The position numbers and the translations under genes are program-made. Of a stretch of DNA of 64,000 nucleotides, positions 1 to 11,190 are shown piece by piece. Source of the stretch: Boswellia sacra (taxonomy: Eukaryota > Streptophyta > Magnoliopsida > Sapindales > Burseraceae); NCBI GenBank assembly GCA_013180625.2, contig SNVD02011469.1, forward strand, positions 806,001 to 870,000. Direction: 5' to 3'. Numbering within the stretch: the first letter of the stretch is position 1; the number at the start of each line of letters is the position of its first letter. Below the pieces are notes generated by a model. It did no database searches. It was given only the letters and a program-made list of their open reading frames with translations, and was not told the origin of the DNA.

Positions 1-735
1 TCATATATATCTCTACAAATATCCAAATGACGTGATTCTTGAGCCTTTGGAAAGCTTACTCAATTTATAACATTTCATATGTTTTAATGAAATTCAAATT
101 TCAAGTGCAAGGTTGTCCAAATCATCATGCAAGTTGAAAGACAAATGGAAGCAGCTGACATGAGCACCGAATACTCCTTTGGACATATCTTGAGCTAGAA
201 AAATCAAAATGACTTGATTCTTGCGGCATTGGAAAGATGACTTAATGAGGAACATTTCATATGTTTTGAAAAAAATTCAAATTTCAAACAGAAGGCCGAC
301 ATAATTGACATGCAATTCGGTGGACTGACACAAAGAAGAAAAATCAACTCACATGAGCACCGAATGGTGTTTTGGCCATATCTTAAGATAGAGATATCCA
401 AATTGCTTTGATTCTTAATGTTTGGAAAGCTTATTCAAATATGAAGATCTTTTGTTTTGAAGAAATTCAAATTTCAAATGGAAGGCTGACAGAATTATCA
501 TTCAAGTCGGTGGACAGACACATGGAAGAAAAATCAAGTCACTGAGCACCGAATGGTGTTTTGGCCATATCTTGAGCTACAGATATCCAAATGACTTGGT
601 TCTTGATGCGTTGGAAAGCTTATTCAAATGTGCAGATCTTTTATGTTTTACAGATTTTCAAATTTCAAACGGAACATTGACAAAAATGGCAGACAAGATT
701 ACGGTTTTTATGGTGGGCAGAAAATTTGGAGATGG
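1..735 (+). repeat. ~190-bp tandem repeats, about four units
   Basis: The phrase GAGCACCGAAT recurs at 162, 355 and 544, giving periods of 193 and 189 bp. Each unit continues with a 'ttggccatatcttgag' type phrase and a 'ttggaaagctta' type phrase. The units are diverged but clearly homologous. They lie upstream of the TATA box at 769, where the U3 region of an LTR would be. Confidence 0.8.
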
Positions 736-768
736 TGTCTTCACTTGATTAAGTTCATCTCATTTGCC

Positions 769-775
769 TATAAAA
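769..775 (+). promoter_or_regulatory. TATA box of the LTR
   Basis: GCCTATAAAAGGAGCCC is a strong plant TATA box, placed after the U3-type tandem repeats and before the U5-type motifs. It is the likely retrotransposon promoter. There is no sign that it drives a nearby host gene. Confidence 0.5.
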
Positions 776-977
776 GGAGCCCTTCTCCCATGCATTCAAT
801 AAGAGCAAGAGAAGCATTTTATCAAGCAAAAAGTAAGAGAAATATCAAGTCTAGAGAGCTTTTATATTATTTATCTACTCTTTGAAGAGAGTTATACTTT
901 TGTTGTAAAAATTATCTTTGTTCTTGTATTGTGGTGAGAGTGAGATATTATTGTAAAGGATAATAGTTATCCTTGAG

Positions 978-1170
978 AGAACTCTTGTTGTGTGTTAGCA
1001 AGAGTTGAAGGAAGTTGCCTTGGTGAGGTTGTTCATCAAGAAGAACTCTTGGTGTGGTGTTATCAAGGGTTGAAGGAAGTTGCCTTGGTGAGGTTGTTCA
1101 TCAAGAAGAACTCTTGGTGTGGTGTTATCAAGAGTTGAAAGAAAAAGTCTTGGTGAGGTTGTTCATCAAG
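978..1170 (+). repeat. 65-bp tandem repeat, three copies
   Basis: The phrase AAGAACTCTTGGTGTGG recurs at 1041 and 1106 (period 65 bp), and a more diverged first copy begins near 978. Each unit contains 'ggtgaggttgttcatcaag'. The repeats lie within the R/U5 part of the LTR. Confidence 0.85.
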
Positions 1171-1614
1171 CAAGTTGTAAAGATTTCTACAACTTAGTGG
1201 AAAGCCTAGCTTGTGGAGCTAGGAGCCCGTGGACGTAGGCAAGGTTTGCCGAACCACGTAAATTGAGTTTGCACTCTCTCTATCCCTTTCCTCTTTACAT
1301 TTACTTGCACTTGTGATTGTTCTTTATTGATATTCTCTTGATTGCATTCTATCTTCATCTTCTTCACCTTTATTCTCAAAGAAAGTATTAAATAATTTTG
1401 ATCTTTCAAGAAAAGTTTTCTAAATCCGTTTTGATAAATAAAAACCCAATTCACCCCACCCCCCCTCTTGGGTTGCCATACCTGGGTCAACATATAGGAG
1501 TTAGTCAAGGATAATGATAATAATTAAAAAAAAAAGTTTTAATTAGATTTAAATTGGAAGAGATTAATAGTGGTTGAGTTTTATCTCTTTTGAAATACTT
1601 TCACCTCATCTAGT

Positions 1615-1623
1615 ATACATATA

Positions 1624-1708
<85 letters not shown>
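1615..1708. repeat. Compound microsatellite (TACA)n(TA)n
   Basis: A run of TACA units is followed by about 28 TA units. It is a simple sequence repeat, likely to vary in length between individuals. Confidence 0.98.
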
Positions 1709-1713
<5 letters not shown>

Positions 1714-2745
1714 TTATTATGAATTTTTGAACTCTCTGTTGAAATCCTGGAAAATACTATGATTTCTGGATGTTACGAATTTTGGAATTTTTTTCATATG
1801 CTAGAGGAGTCAGAAATTTCTCAAATTTTATATGCTGTTTTAGATGATATATATGTTCCTGTAAATTTTCATGATTTTTAAACATGTAGAATAATTTTTA
1901 TGAAATTTTGAATTTGAAACGTTTTAATCTGAAAATTTTGGACAGAATTGATTGGCAGAAAACGAAAATCATTTAAAAATAGTTTTTTAATGTAATTTTC
2001 TTTGAAAACTTTTTATTTGAATAATATATGTGTCTACTTATCCTCTACAAAATTTTAGGTTAATTGGATTAAGATATAAATTTCTAAAATTTCTGGAATG
2101 ACCTCTGTTCTGGGTATCAGACTTAGGCAGAATGGATTGTTTAGGAATTTTAAGGGAATTTTGTAGAACATTTGAGGTGTTGAGTTTATGAATTTATCAA
2201 GATGTTTTCTAGTTATATCTTAGGACAATCATTGGATGAGTAAGTGCTAGGATATTTCTCTTTTTGGATCAATCAAGGTAAGTAACATCATACATGTACT
2301 GTGATATAACGTGTTCATAATGAATATCTTGATATGTTAGAAAATATTTTTACGAGATATTATATGAATTATTTTCTGTTTTAGAATATAAGTTATGAAA
2401 TTAGAGTTTTAGCAAATCTTTTAAATTGATTCTCAAAAACCGTTTTTATTTTAAAAATCGTTTTAGTGAAAGGAACTTTAACAAATTATTTTTACGAAAT
2501 CAGAATACTTATTAATCCTTTTCTTAAATTTTTTTCAAAAGCTTGATATTTTGATGAACTTATTATTATCTACGAAAAGTCATTAGTATATGTACTTTAA
2601 GTATCTTGCTATTTGCAATGATTTTTGAAATGTTTTGACTCATTGTCCATAGTATCTGAATACTGTTATGAATTCTGAACCCAACTGTGGTATTAGTGTG
2701 TACACGACTTTTGGGCCGGGTCACCTGGATTACAGGTAAATAGTT
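1709..2745. other. AT-rich intergenic sequence, no gene seen
   Basis: I see no coding sequence here. The text resembles old LTR or leader sequence, with many short 'ctgaaaattttggac' type phrases like those in the LTR-like element at 16896-19486. Near 2713 there is GGGCCGGGTCACCTGG, which resembles the GGGCCCGGTATCACC phrase of that family. It is probably a decayed relative. Confidence 0.35.
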
Positions 2746-4345
2746 AATCAAGGAGTTACTTTTATAAGCAAATTAATAAATTTATTTAAACATTTAATAG
2801 CAAAAAATAAAGTAAACAAAGATACAATTATTGAATAAAATCCTGGATACTATTACTAGGAAAAAGACTCATTCAAATTAATTTACCTTGACAAGACTTG
2901 TTCTCCCTTGTTTATTCACCCTTACAATTAATCTGCGGGGATACATAAATAGTGATGGAACAGTAGCATTGACCCTTGAATCGCGCTATTATTAATGAAT
3001 CTGTTTGCACACAAGTACATTATTCTTAGCAAATGAAAGGATATTTATTTATATATGCTAGAATTTAAGCAAGCATCTCAACACTCCCTCTAAGTTGGTG
3101 CATAGATACCATGCGTGTCCAACTTGCTCAGAAACTTTGAAAGCACTCGATTTGAAACTGCTTTGGAGGATATTTTTCTAAGTAGTTTCGCTTTATTTTG
3201 TCATTAAAATCAATTGATACAAGAATCGTAACATTGCCTGGTTGCATATAGTAGCTATTTCCAAGAAAAACTGCTGCATAGGCCGAGATATTAAAACAAC
3301 CTCACTACAAAAGTAACACCTGTTGGTGGAATCCAACTTGGATATGTACGATACGAACCGATTGAAATGTTGCATTATCATAACGTAACTAAGCGCATCA
3401 AATATTATTGTATTCTAAACCTTTCTTAAACCAGTTTTCATTATTTGACTATATCTGAAGCTCTTGCTTCCATTGTCTTGGAGAAACTGGCTTCCATCCT
3501 TCGCTAACAACTGGAATAATCAAAGGTCAGACTTGGCGTGGGTGTTGATGAAGAAGTCCGAACGCTCACTAGAGCAATTTCCATGCAATACAAGCTTTGC
3601 TTGAGGATGCTGAGAATAAACATGTGAAGGAAAACGCTGTGAGAGAGTGGTAATTATTAGAGAAGCTTTGGAGGCATTTCCTATGAAGTAGATTATATCT
3701 TGGATAAGTGGAAAAACTGCAAATTAACAAACTTGAAGGCGCCTCCGGCGTTAACACTAGCAGAAAGGTGTGTTACCTGATCCTTCTTGCAGCTTTTCTC
3801 CTAGGGAACTTGTCATACGTCATCAAATAGCTGCCAAGATGAAAAGCTTGAATACAACCCTGGATAATATTGATAAAACTTCTACTATCTTGAGGGAATG
3901 TCTATTCGAAATAGAGCGTTGCTAATGTTGTGGTTAGTGTTTTTGCCTCTGTTGAGTAGCAGTAGTCCTTTCTCCACTTATGTAATGTCATGAAGGCCTA
4001 TAAATCCTGTTGTTTCTTCTGCCCACATGAATCATCTCCCTCATAAGCTTTCATTCAAGTGTCAAGTTGTGAATAAAAAATTGTAACGCCAAAATTTGGG
4101 TAAGTATTTATATTTATATAAATGGTTATTGCTCGTATATGATAAGTATTATTAGAATTATACTAGGTGTATAATATTGGATTGATGTATGGTCATCTGG
4201 AAATTCTATATTAATTAGTTTATTTTTAATATTTTGGCTATATTATTATGTAATAATTAGTCATGTTCACAATACTCCTTAGGTTAACATGAATCTACAA
4301 TTTCCCGTTACGCAGAACTTGATTACAATTGTATTCCTCAAGTCT
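2746..4345 (+). repeat. 1.6 kb direct duplication, copy A
   Basis: This block matches 9579-11190 almost throughout, in the same orientation and about 6.8 kb away. It starts at GTTAATCAAGGAGTTAC and fades after CTTACGTGAATT. It contains a CNL N-terminal relic (3450-3930) and, from about 4082, an LTR-like start (TGTAACGCC...TTTGGGTAAG). In copy B the left edge holds the P450 promoter. Copy A has the same TATA-like sequence but no P450 reading frame next to it. Confidence 0.85.
3450..3930 (+). pseudogene. CNL resistance gene relic: coiled-coil (Rx N) domain only, copy A
   Basis: Pieced over three frames, the sequence reads like the start of a CNL protein. EALASIVLEKLASIL is followed by VGVDEEVRTL, then in another frame AIQALLEDAENKHVKEN and AVREW, then ISYEVDYILDKW, then SFSPRELVIRHQIAAKMK. 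These are the usual segments of an Rx-type coiled-coil domain. The expected ATG is ATA, there are at least three stop codons, and frameshifts split it. No P-loop or LRR follows; an LTR-like sequence starts about 150 bp downstream. It is more distant from the two intact CNL genes than they are from each other, and it is shared with copy B at 10295-10760. Confidence 0.85.
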
Positions 4346-4440
4346 TACGTGAATTAGTGAGTCAATGACAAAATAAGAGTAAGGCTACTTACTAGTTGGG
4401 ATGTTACATATGGGCTAGCATGTGACAGAAATAGTAATAA

Positions 4441-4770
4441 CAATGCATTAATCTTATTGAATTGATAATTCAATGACAAAGAAAGTATTCTATGGCTAAA
4501 ATTAATTACTCCATCATTATTCTTCCACAACGTTCCAATAAATTAGAAAGCAAGTATAATGAATTAATCTTATTGAATTGATGAGACAAAGAAAGTATTT
4601 TATAGCTGAAATTAATTACTCATGATTCTTCCACAACGTTCCAATAAAAAGCATTTATAATGCATTAATCTTATTGAATTGATAAGTCAGTGACAAAGAA
4701 AGTATTCTATAGCTAAAATTAATTATTCCATGATTCTTTCACAACGTTCCAATAAATTAAAAAGCATTTA
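4441..4770 (+). repeat. Three ~100-115 bp tandem repeats
   Basis: The phrase ATTAATCTTATTGAATTGAT occurs near 4448, 4564 and 4665. In each unit it is followed by 'gacaaagaaagtatt' and 'cacaacgttccaataaa'. The units are noncoding and differ by small indels. Confidence 0.9.
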
Positions 4771-5909
4771 ATGTACAATAATGAACTCATGAACAACTCA
4801 AAAATTAAAAATAATGCTACATCTGTAACTTATTTATAATCAACACTCCTTATAACCTAAGCTTACTGAAAATATTATTATCTTAATTTATTTTTTATTT
4901 TTTTAATAAATTTTTGTCCCTTTAAATTATAAATAGATTATAAATAAAGCCATGTCATGTAAATTAATTTAAGTGAAGTATAATAAATTGGATTTGGTAA
5001 GGCTTAAAGCAGCCGAGTCATTAATATCACTGATGTAGTGCAGCATTCAGAGGTAACAAACCTATCCTTTTACTACCTCATTTATGTTCGAAGCCAGCAC
5101 TATTTGTCTCTTTGTCACTCGGTTTGTCCAGAAGCATCAGATTTTTCTCCACGAATTTCTCCCTGTCACGTTTTCTGCTCATTAGCACTTTCCACCAACA
5201 GTTTTTTCATGTCAGAATTTTACAGCCACAAGTTGGGAAAAATCTTGCGACTCGCAAGACTGAGAACAAGCTTCGAAACTTGTCCATCACTGACTTACAT
5301 TGGCTATAAATAAGTGGCAGTTAATCGCTTGAGAAGTAAGTGCAAGCAGTGTGAGAAGTCAGTAGCTATTTAATTTCGTAGAGTACTTCTGTGTATTTAC
5401 TGTCTTGTCCTTACTGTCTTGTGTATGGATCATTTTGTTGTATTGGATAAGTTTCTAATATAAAGCAAAGTTTGTATAATCCCATGTTGTGAGTTCTAAA
5501 ATCAATATCTGAGCGATCCTCCATATCCGAGAATTTATGGTGGCCACTGCATCGCGATGTAGAAGATGATGCTATTTGTATTCCCAACAATATAGTGACA
5601 CAGATCCATCCGGCCTCCTTTCAGGGCAGACCAAAATATACATTGTACTATCATTAGGTCAAGATTATTCGAAAGAAAGAACCTCCTCATCTCTATTAAT
5701 TTAATTTTCATGAAGCAAATTTTTCTCGGTTAGCATCAATTCGTGATCACAAGTGGGACACCATGCTCCTGTAGACAATAAATAGATTATTGGAAGTTCA
5801 AGAGAAATCTAGCAACTCGTAAAGCTAGCGATTGCTATCCGTATATGTCCATTAATGCTAGATGAGGAAACAAGATTATGGAAAGTCCACATATATAACT
5901 TGTAGAACA
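4771..5909. other. Intergenic, possible LTR remnant, no gene
   Basis: There is no convincing coding sequence. Around 5380-5600 the text (a TCTTGTCC pair, then TAATATAAAGC, then TGTTGTGAGTTC) resembles the end of a retroelement LTR, but I found no matching second repeat or polyprotein. The open stretch at 5038-5313 has no recognisable domain. Confidence 0.3.
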
Positions 5910-6190
5910 ATTTTTCTACTCATACAAACTTTGTATAAAAATTCATGTATTTAATTAATTATTATAGCATTATTCATTTATTCATATATGATTACTTTTT
6001 ATTAAATGAGATGATTTTGTTTATGAGTAAAACTATTCTTACAAATTTTGTGTACAAATTCATGTATTTAATTAAATATTATTATAGCATTATTCATTTA
6101 TTCATATAGCATTCATTTTTATCAAATGAGATATTTTGTTTGTGAGTAATGTTATTCTTACAAACTCTTTATACAAATTTATGTATAAAA
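5910..6190 (+). repeat. AT-rich tandem duplication (~115 bp unit)
   Basis: A unit running from 'caaactttgtataaaaattcatg' to 'attaaatgagat' (about 5925-6032) is followed by a similar one (about 6040-6140). A third partial unit starts near 6157. It is noncoding. Confidence 0.75.
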
Positions 6191-7814
6191 ACTGATATGG
6201 TACCACTCAAATATTAACATAGTATCACTTTTCATTAAATGAATTGATTTTGTATATCTATTGCTCTAATTACTTTATGATATATTAATTTATATATAAG
6301 AGTTTGTATATAAATTTTATAAAACTAATATTACTCATTTATTTATTCATCGCTTCTATCATTTTATAAAATATTATATGTAAGAGTTTGTATATAAAGT
6401 TTATAAGATTAGCATTATTTACCCTTATAACTCTTACTAAGCAATTGTCAATTGCATATTAAAAGCTATGGCCTAATTGTTTAATTCTTTTCGGGTTGAA
6501 TTTCAAAACGAGCGATGAAGTTGTTGTAGGTCATTAATTTTCAATTTGGATTTGGTGGGTGGAGATTTGTCACAAGCTGCCAATGTATCCACGTATTTAG
6601 TATCACCATCGGGGTCGCTTTCTTGCAATCTTTGAAGGCGTGAAGGTTTTAACAGCAGATCATGATTTTTTTCTTAGAAAGCAAGTTTAGTGGCAGCCAG
6701 CAAATAATTAAAGGTTGGCTTTTGCAACAAAACTGGTGATAGTACAGTAGTGGAATCTTGGCGGAGCAATAGATCGGCGACCGCCAGTCGTTTTGGTGCC
6801 AGTGGTGACTTAGACGCCCACCTTCGACGGTGGCCAATGGTGGCCTGCAGTGGCGACCAGAATTTTGTAATTTTTGTAATATTTTTGAAAAAATTATTTA
6901 TTAAATTTTTTGTAAAAAAGTAATTTGAATTAAAAAAATTATTGATAAATATAAGTTTATTTATTAAATATGAGTTTAATTTGGTGTATTTTATGTTATA
7001 TTTTTTATTTACAAAAAAATATCTAAAAACTATTTAGAATTAAATAAGTATATAATTATCATTTTTTAATGACACCGTTAAACGTTTTTTTCGTTACTAA
7101 TTTATAAAAATGATATCAACTAATTCTTTTGACAATAAATACCTTTTAATTTTTTAGTTGGGGTACTTTTGCCTTAGGTTAAATTAATTTATGAGATTTT
7201 TTTTATATAATTATAAGATTGTATTGCATAGGAAAATACAGGAAAGTAATCCTAATCCCTTTAATTTCTTTATATTTGTCCTTTTAACTCTATCTTTCCT
7301 TTCCTCCATCAATTCCTTTACTCAAACCAAACATGACCTTAAGATGTTAGATAAGATTTCTTTTCTGTGTCTCTATGTTGGGTCATCACTAACCAATTAT
7401 ATATATGTTTTTCTCCATTAACTTTTCCATATGCAGTCCTTTCATCTCAATCTCCTCATCTTTTTATTAAATGCGAATTCATTCACAATGAGCTATTATC
7501 AAAAAAAAAAAAAAAAGAATTAAGAAGGTTGAATATACCACTTCAAAATGGGATAGCATCGAATTTCTGTTGTTCCTATATGTGTACATTAAATTGCTAT
7601 GATAGTAAATTAAGATATAAATTGTAGTATATCTAGGAGTATATTTCAGAGTAAAGAAAATGGACACAGTAGCATAAAAGATGTCAAAGATTACTGATCA
7701 AATTACAAACTTTATTCCATTAAGACCAGGTATATTGATTCTACAGAGACAACCACCGCTACTGAGAACTTTTCAAGGCTCTTAATGTCCTCAACACAGT
7801 TAACATGGTACAAA
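6191..7814. other. Intergenic, no gene seen
   Basis: The part at 6600-6860 is less AT-rich (GGCGACCGCC and similar), and 6870-7180 is extremely AT-rich, with a phrase 'gacaccgttaaacgttttt' of the kind found at some Mutator-like element ends. I could not pair termini. A poly-A run lies at about 7500-7517. There is no recognisable protein on either strand. Confidence 0.3.
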
Positions 7815-7820
7815 TTTATT
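7815..7820 (-). terminator. Candidate polyadenylation signal of the P450
   Basis: The minus strand reads AATAAA about 45 bp after the P450 stop codon. A second AATAAA lies at 7711-7716. Plant polyadenylation signals are loose, so this is only a candidate. Confidence 0.35.
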
Positions 7821-7862
7821 CGAAATATACATATACGAAGTTTCAACACTATGCATGGATAT

Positions 7863-9525
7863 TCATATTTCAATGGGCTTCAAGGAAATGGGAAGTCCAT
7901 CCACTGGAGCTGTTGCTAGAATGAACTCAGTCTTGTCATTAATTGGATGTAATCTCTCCCATTTGAATTTCGTCACCACATTATGGATGAAAACCAATAC
8001 TTCTATGCGAGCAAACTCTTGTCCAGGGCAAGTTCGAGGTCCTGAACCAAATGGTAGATAGGTGAAAGGTGCAGGTCCACTCCCTTCAAATCTTGATGGA
8101 TCAAACTTTTTAGGATTTGGAAAGTATTTGGGGTTCTTAAATGTTGAGTTGACACTCCAAAATACCTGGGCACAGGCAAGCACATATATTCATTATCAAC
8201 ATCAATTGAGCAACTCTACACACAATTTGGTTAATAAAGGATTAAAAGTTGTATTTATACGTACCTTCCACCCCTTACGAATTGTATAACCAGCATAAGT
8301 GAAGTCGTTTTTGGCCTCTCTAAAGCCTCCAGTAGAAGCAGGTGCCAACCTCATTACTTCGCATGCCACGCTCCAAGTATACTTCATTTTGTTAACGTCA
8401 CTCCAGGTCAAAAATTCTCCTGGTTTTTTGGACTTCAAAATCTCCATTTGCTCTGTACTCCAGGATAAAGATTAATTTAACAAAAAAAAAAAAAACAACA
8501 GTAAAATCTTTGAAATATTATTGCTAGCTAGCCTTAGAGGCATGGATGAGGTCAAGTGTGTGGTTACCTTGAAAGACTTTAGCGTAGACATCAGGGTAGT
8601 CCGCAAGATATTTAATGATGCATGAAACTAAACAACTTGTGGTTTCATGGCTTGCAAGGAAGAAGCCCACGATCCTACCAGAAATATCCATTTCACTCAT
8701 CCCATCAAGAAGCATGCAAGTCAACAAGTCCGTAATTGGTTGTGTAACTTTCTTCTCTTCCACCTCAATTTTCCTCTTCGCAATGATGCTTGAGAGCTCC
8801 TCCCGAATCTGCCTGCTAGCTTTCTTGGCACGGCTGTAGGCGGTGCCTGGGAAGTTTATAGGGAACGAAATGAGCCCAGCACTGAGAAGGGCGAAAGGGT
8901 CACCAATCCTGGCTATATTTTCGGGATCTGTAACACTTGCAAAAAACCGACATGTTATTGCAAAAGTGTGCATTTTTAGCAGTGGAAGAACTTTAACCTC
9001 TTTGTTCGGCAACCATTCTTTCATTAGATGTTCCTTTGTCATGGAATCCATTACATGAATGTATTTTTGAAGGGATTCTCCCTTAAGAAACTGGGACAAA
9101 AAGCCTCGAAACACAGGGGCTTCTTTCTGGAAGGAAAATGAATCAATTGATTCGGGATGCATCAAGGTCTTTTTAACTGAATCTGGCCACCAAGGGACTA
9201 CATATTTGTTTTCGTTTGACAACAAGAATTTGTTGCCGGGAGCACCACAAAGCACAGCCACGTTCTCTCCAAACAAGGAGGAGCGAAACACGTCGGGCGA
9301 GTGTTTTCTCATTCTATCCGTGATATACTTCTCTGGAGCTCCTCTTTTGGCAGCCAAGGCAAAGGACAAAGTTTCACCTAGGAATGGCAAACCCTTGCTG
9401 CCTGGTGGAAGCTTTGCGCCAGAAGATTTACGAAAGTAGACAAAGTAGATGACATTTACAGAGACAAACAGAATTAGCAAGTGAAGCAAATACTGATCAT
9501 AGCAGATACTGATAATATTATTCAT
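7863..9525 (-). CDS. Cytochrome P450, CYP716-like (three exons, intact)
   Basis: Exons on the minus strand are 9525-8568, 8452-8265 and 8165-7863, joined at GT/AG introns, giving 482 residues, which is normal for the family. Residues 10-31 form an N-terminal membrane anchor, followed by the proline-rich hinge [12 protein letters not shown]. The I-helix is LASHETTS (290-297), with Ala-Ser where many P450s have Ala-Gly or Gly-Gly. The K-helix ExxR is EVMR (351-354), and the heme loop is [10 protein letters not shown] with Cys428. The text around the hinge and heme loop resembles CYP716 enzymes, endoplasmic-reticulum proteins that usually oxidise triterpene skeletons such as beta-amyrin; the substrate here is inferred only. 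No stop or frameshift is seen. The ATG at 9525 is the first in frame, and a TATA box lies about 75 bp upstream. The gene is isolated, with no other pathway gene in the window. Confidence 0.92.
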
Positions 9526-9597
9526 GCTTGAATAATATTATGATTTGCAAGAGCTCTGAGAAGAAGGATGATACTAAATGGTTAATCAAGGAGTTAC

Positions 9598-9604
9598 TTT
9601 TATA
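9598..9604 (-). promoter_or_regulatory. TATA box of the P450 gene
   Basis: The minus strand reads GCCTATAAAAGTAACTCC, 73-79 bp before the P450 ATG. It lies just inside the left edge of the 1.6 kb duplicated block, so the core promoter belongs to the repeat. Copy A at 2746 has the near-identical GCTTATAAAAGTAACTCC. Confidence 0.65.
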
Positions 9605-10294
9605 GGCAAATTAATAATTTTACTTAAATATTTAATAGCAAAAAAAAAAGTAAACAAATATACAATTATTGAAAAAAATACTGGATACTATTACTGAGAA
9701 AAAAGACGCATTCAAATTAATTTACCTTGACAAGACTTATTCTCGCTTATTTCTTCACCTTTACAAGTAATCTGTGGAGATACATAAATAGTGATGGATC
9801 AGTAGCATTGACCCTAGAATAACGCTATTATTAATGAATCTGTATGTACACAGCTACAATATTCTTAGAAAATGAGAGGATGTTTATTTACATACGCCAG
9901 AATTTAAGCAAGTATCTCAACACTCCCTCTAAGTTGGTGCATAGATACCATGCGTGTCCAACTTGCTCGGAAACTTTGAAAGCACTTGATTTGAAACTGC
10001 TTTGGAGGATATTTTTCTAAGTAGTTTCGCTTTATTTTGTCATTAAAATCAATTGATATAAGAATCGTAACATTGCCTGGTTGTATATATAGTAGCTATT
10101 TCCAAGAAAAACAGCTGCATAGGCCGAGATATTAAGACAACCTCACTACAAATTAAAGTAACACCTGGTGGTGGAATTAATCCAACTTGGATGTGTACTA
10201 TACGAACCGATTGAAATGTTGCATTATCATAACGTAACTAAGCGCATTAAATATTATTGTATTCTACACCTTTCTTAAACCGGTTTTCACTATC

Positions 10295-10760
10295 TGACTA
10301 TATCTGAAGCTCTTGCTTCCATAGTCTTGGAGAAACTGGCTTCCATTCTTCGCCAACAAGTGGAATAATCAAAGGTCAGACTTGTGGTGGGTGTTGATGA
10401 AGAAGTCCGAACGCTCATTGGAGCAATTTCCGTGCAATACAAGCTTTGCTTAAGGATACTGAGGATAAACATGTGAAGGAAAATGCCGTGAGAGATTGGT
10501 AACTAGAGAAGCTTTGGAGGCATTTCCTACGATGTAGATGATATCTTGGATAAGTGGAAAATTGCAAATTAACAAACATGAAAGTGGCTCCGGCGTTAAC
10601 ACTAGCAGAAAGGTGTGTTGCCTGATCCCTTCTTGCAGCTTTTCTCCTGGGCAACTTGGCATACATCATCAAATAGCTACCAAGATGAAAAGCTTGAATA
10701 CAACCCTGCATAATATTGATAAAACTTTTACTATCTAGTGGGAACGTCTATTCGAAATAG
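10295..10760 (+). pseudogene. CNL resistance gene relic: coiled-coil domain only, copy B
   Basis: This is the second copy of the relic at 3450-3930. It shows the same order of Rx-type segments over shifted frames (EALASIVLEKLASIL, VGVDEEVRTL, AIQALLKDTEDKHVKEN, ISYDVDDILDKW, SFSPGQLGIHHQIATKMK). The initiator codon is again ATA and stops are shared, so it was already broken before the block was duplicated. It reads towards the P450 tail-to-tail copy of nothing: no NB-ARC follows. Confidence 0.85.
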
Positions 10761-11190
10761 AGCGTTGCTAATGTTGTGATTAGTGTTTTTGCTCTGTTGC
10801 AATAATCTTTTCTCCGCTTATGTAATGTCATAAAGGCCTATGAATCCTGTTGTTTCTTCTGCCCACATGAATCATCTCCCTAAGAAGCTTCATTCAAGTG
10901 TCAAGTTGTGAATAAAAAATTGTAACGCCGAAATTTGGGTAAGAATTTATATTTATATAAATGGTTATTGCCCGTATAGGATAAGTATTATTAGAATTAT
11001 ATTAGGTGTATAATATTGGATTGATGTATGCTCGTGTTGAAATTCTATATTAATTAGTTTATTATTAATATTTTGACTATCTCATTGCGTAATAATTAGT
11101 CATGTTCACAATACTCATCATGTTAATATGAACCCATGATTTTCACTTACACAAAAATTAATTACAAGTGCATTCTTCTAGTCTTACGTG

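Larger units (their letters stand above)
1..1491 (+). repeat. 3' part of a copia-like LTR (left end outside window)
   Basis: This stretch reads as the right-hand part of a long terminal repeat. It holds tandem repeats of ~190 bp, then a TATA box, then three 65-bp repeats, then the motif GTGGACGTAGGC followed by GCCGAACCACGTAAA near 1228-1260, which is common in plant copia LTRs. A C-rich run precedes the probable end at ...GGTCAACA (about 1491). No gag or pol follows, so it is a solo or truncated LTR. The left end is outside the window, so no target-site duplication can be tested. The LTR identity is an inference from layout and motif. Confidence 0.55.
9579..11190 (+). repeat. 1.6 kb direct duplication, copy B
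   Basis: Same block as 2746-4345. Small differences are scattered: for example a TATATA extension near 10085, insertions near 10150 and 10170, and a 3-bp loss near 10500. It begins about 55 bp upstream of the P450 start codon and carries the P450 TATA box, a CNL relic and an LTR-like start near 10921 (TGTAACGCCGAAATTTGGG). Confidence 0.85.

Noticed and set aside
1574..1762. Open stretch of 62 codons
   Set aside because: It is the translation of a TACA/TA microsatellite (Tyr-Ile runs).
5038..5313. Open stretch of 91 codons, plus strand
   Set aside because: No domain, signal or partner; lies in probable retroelement remnant sequence, and two overlapping frames are equally open.
8524..8567. 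Extension of P450 exon 1 beyond the splice donor (residues [14 protein letters not shown])
   Set aside because: The GT at 8567-8566 and the good acceptor before 8452 give the expected family sequence [13 protein letters not shown] across the junction; the extension is intron read-through.
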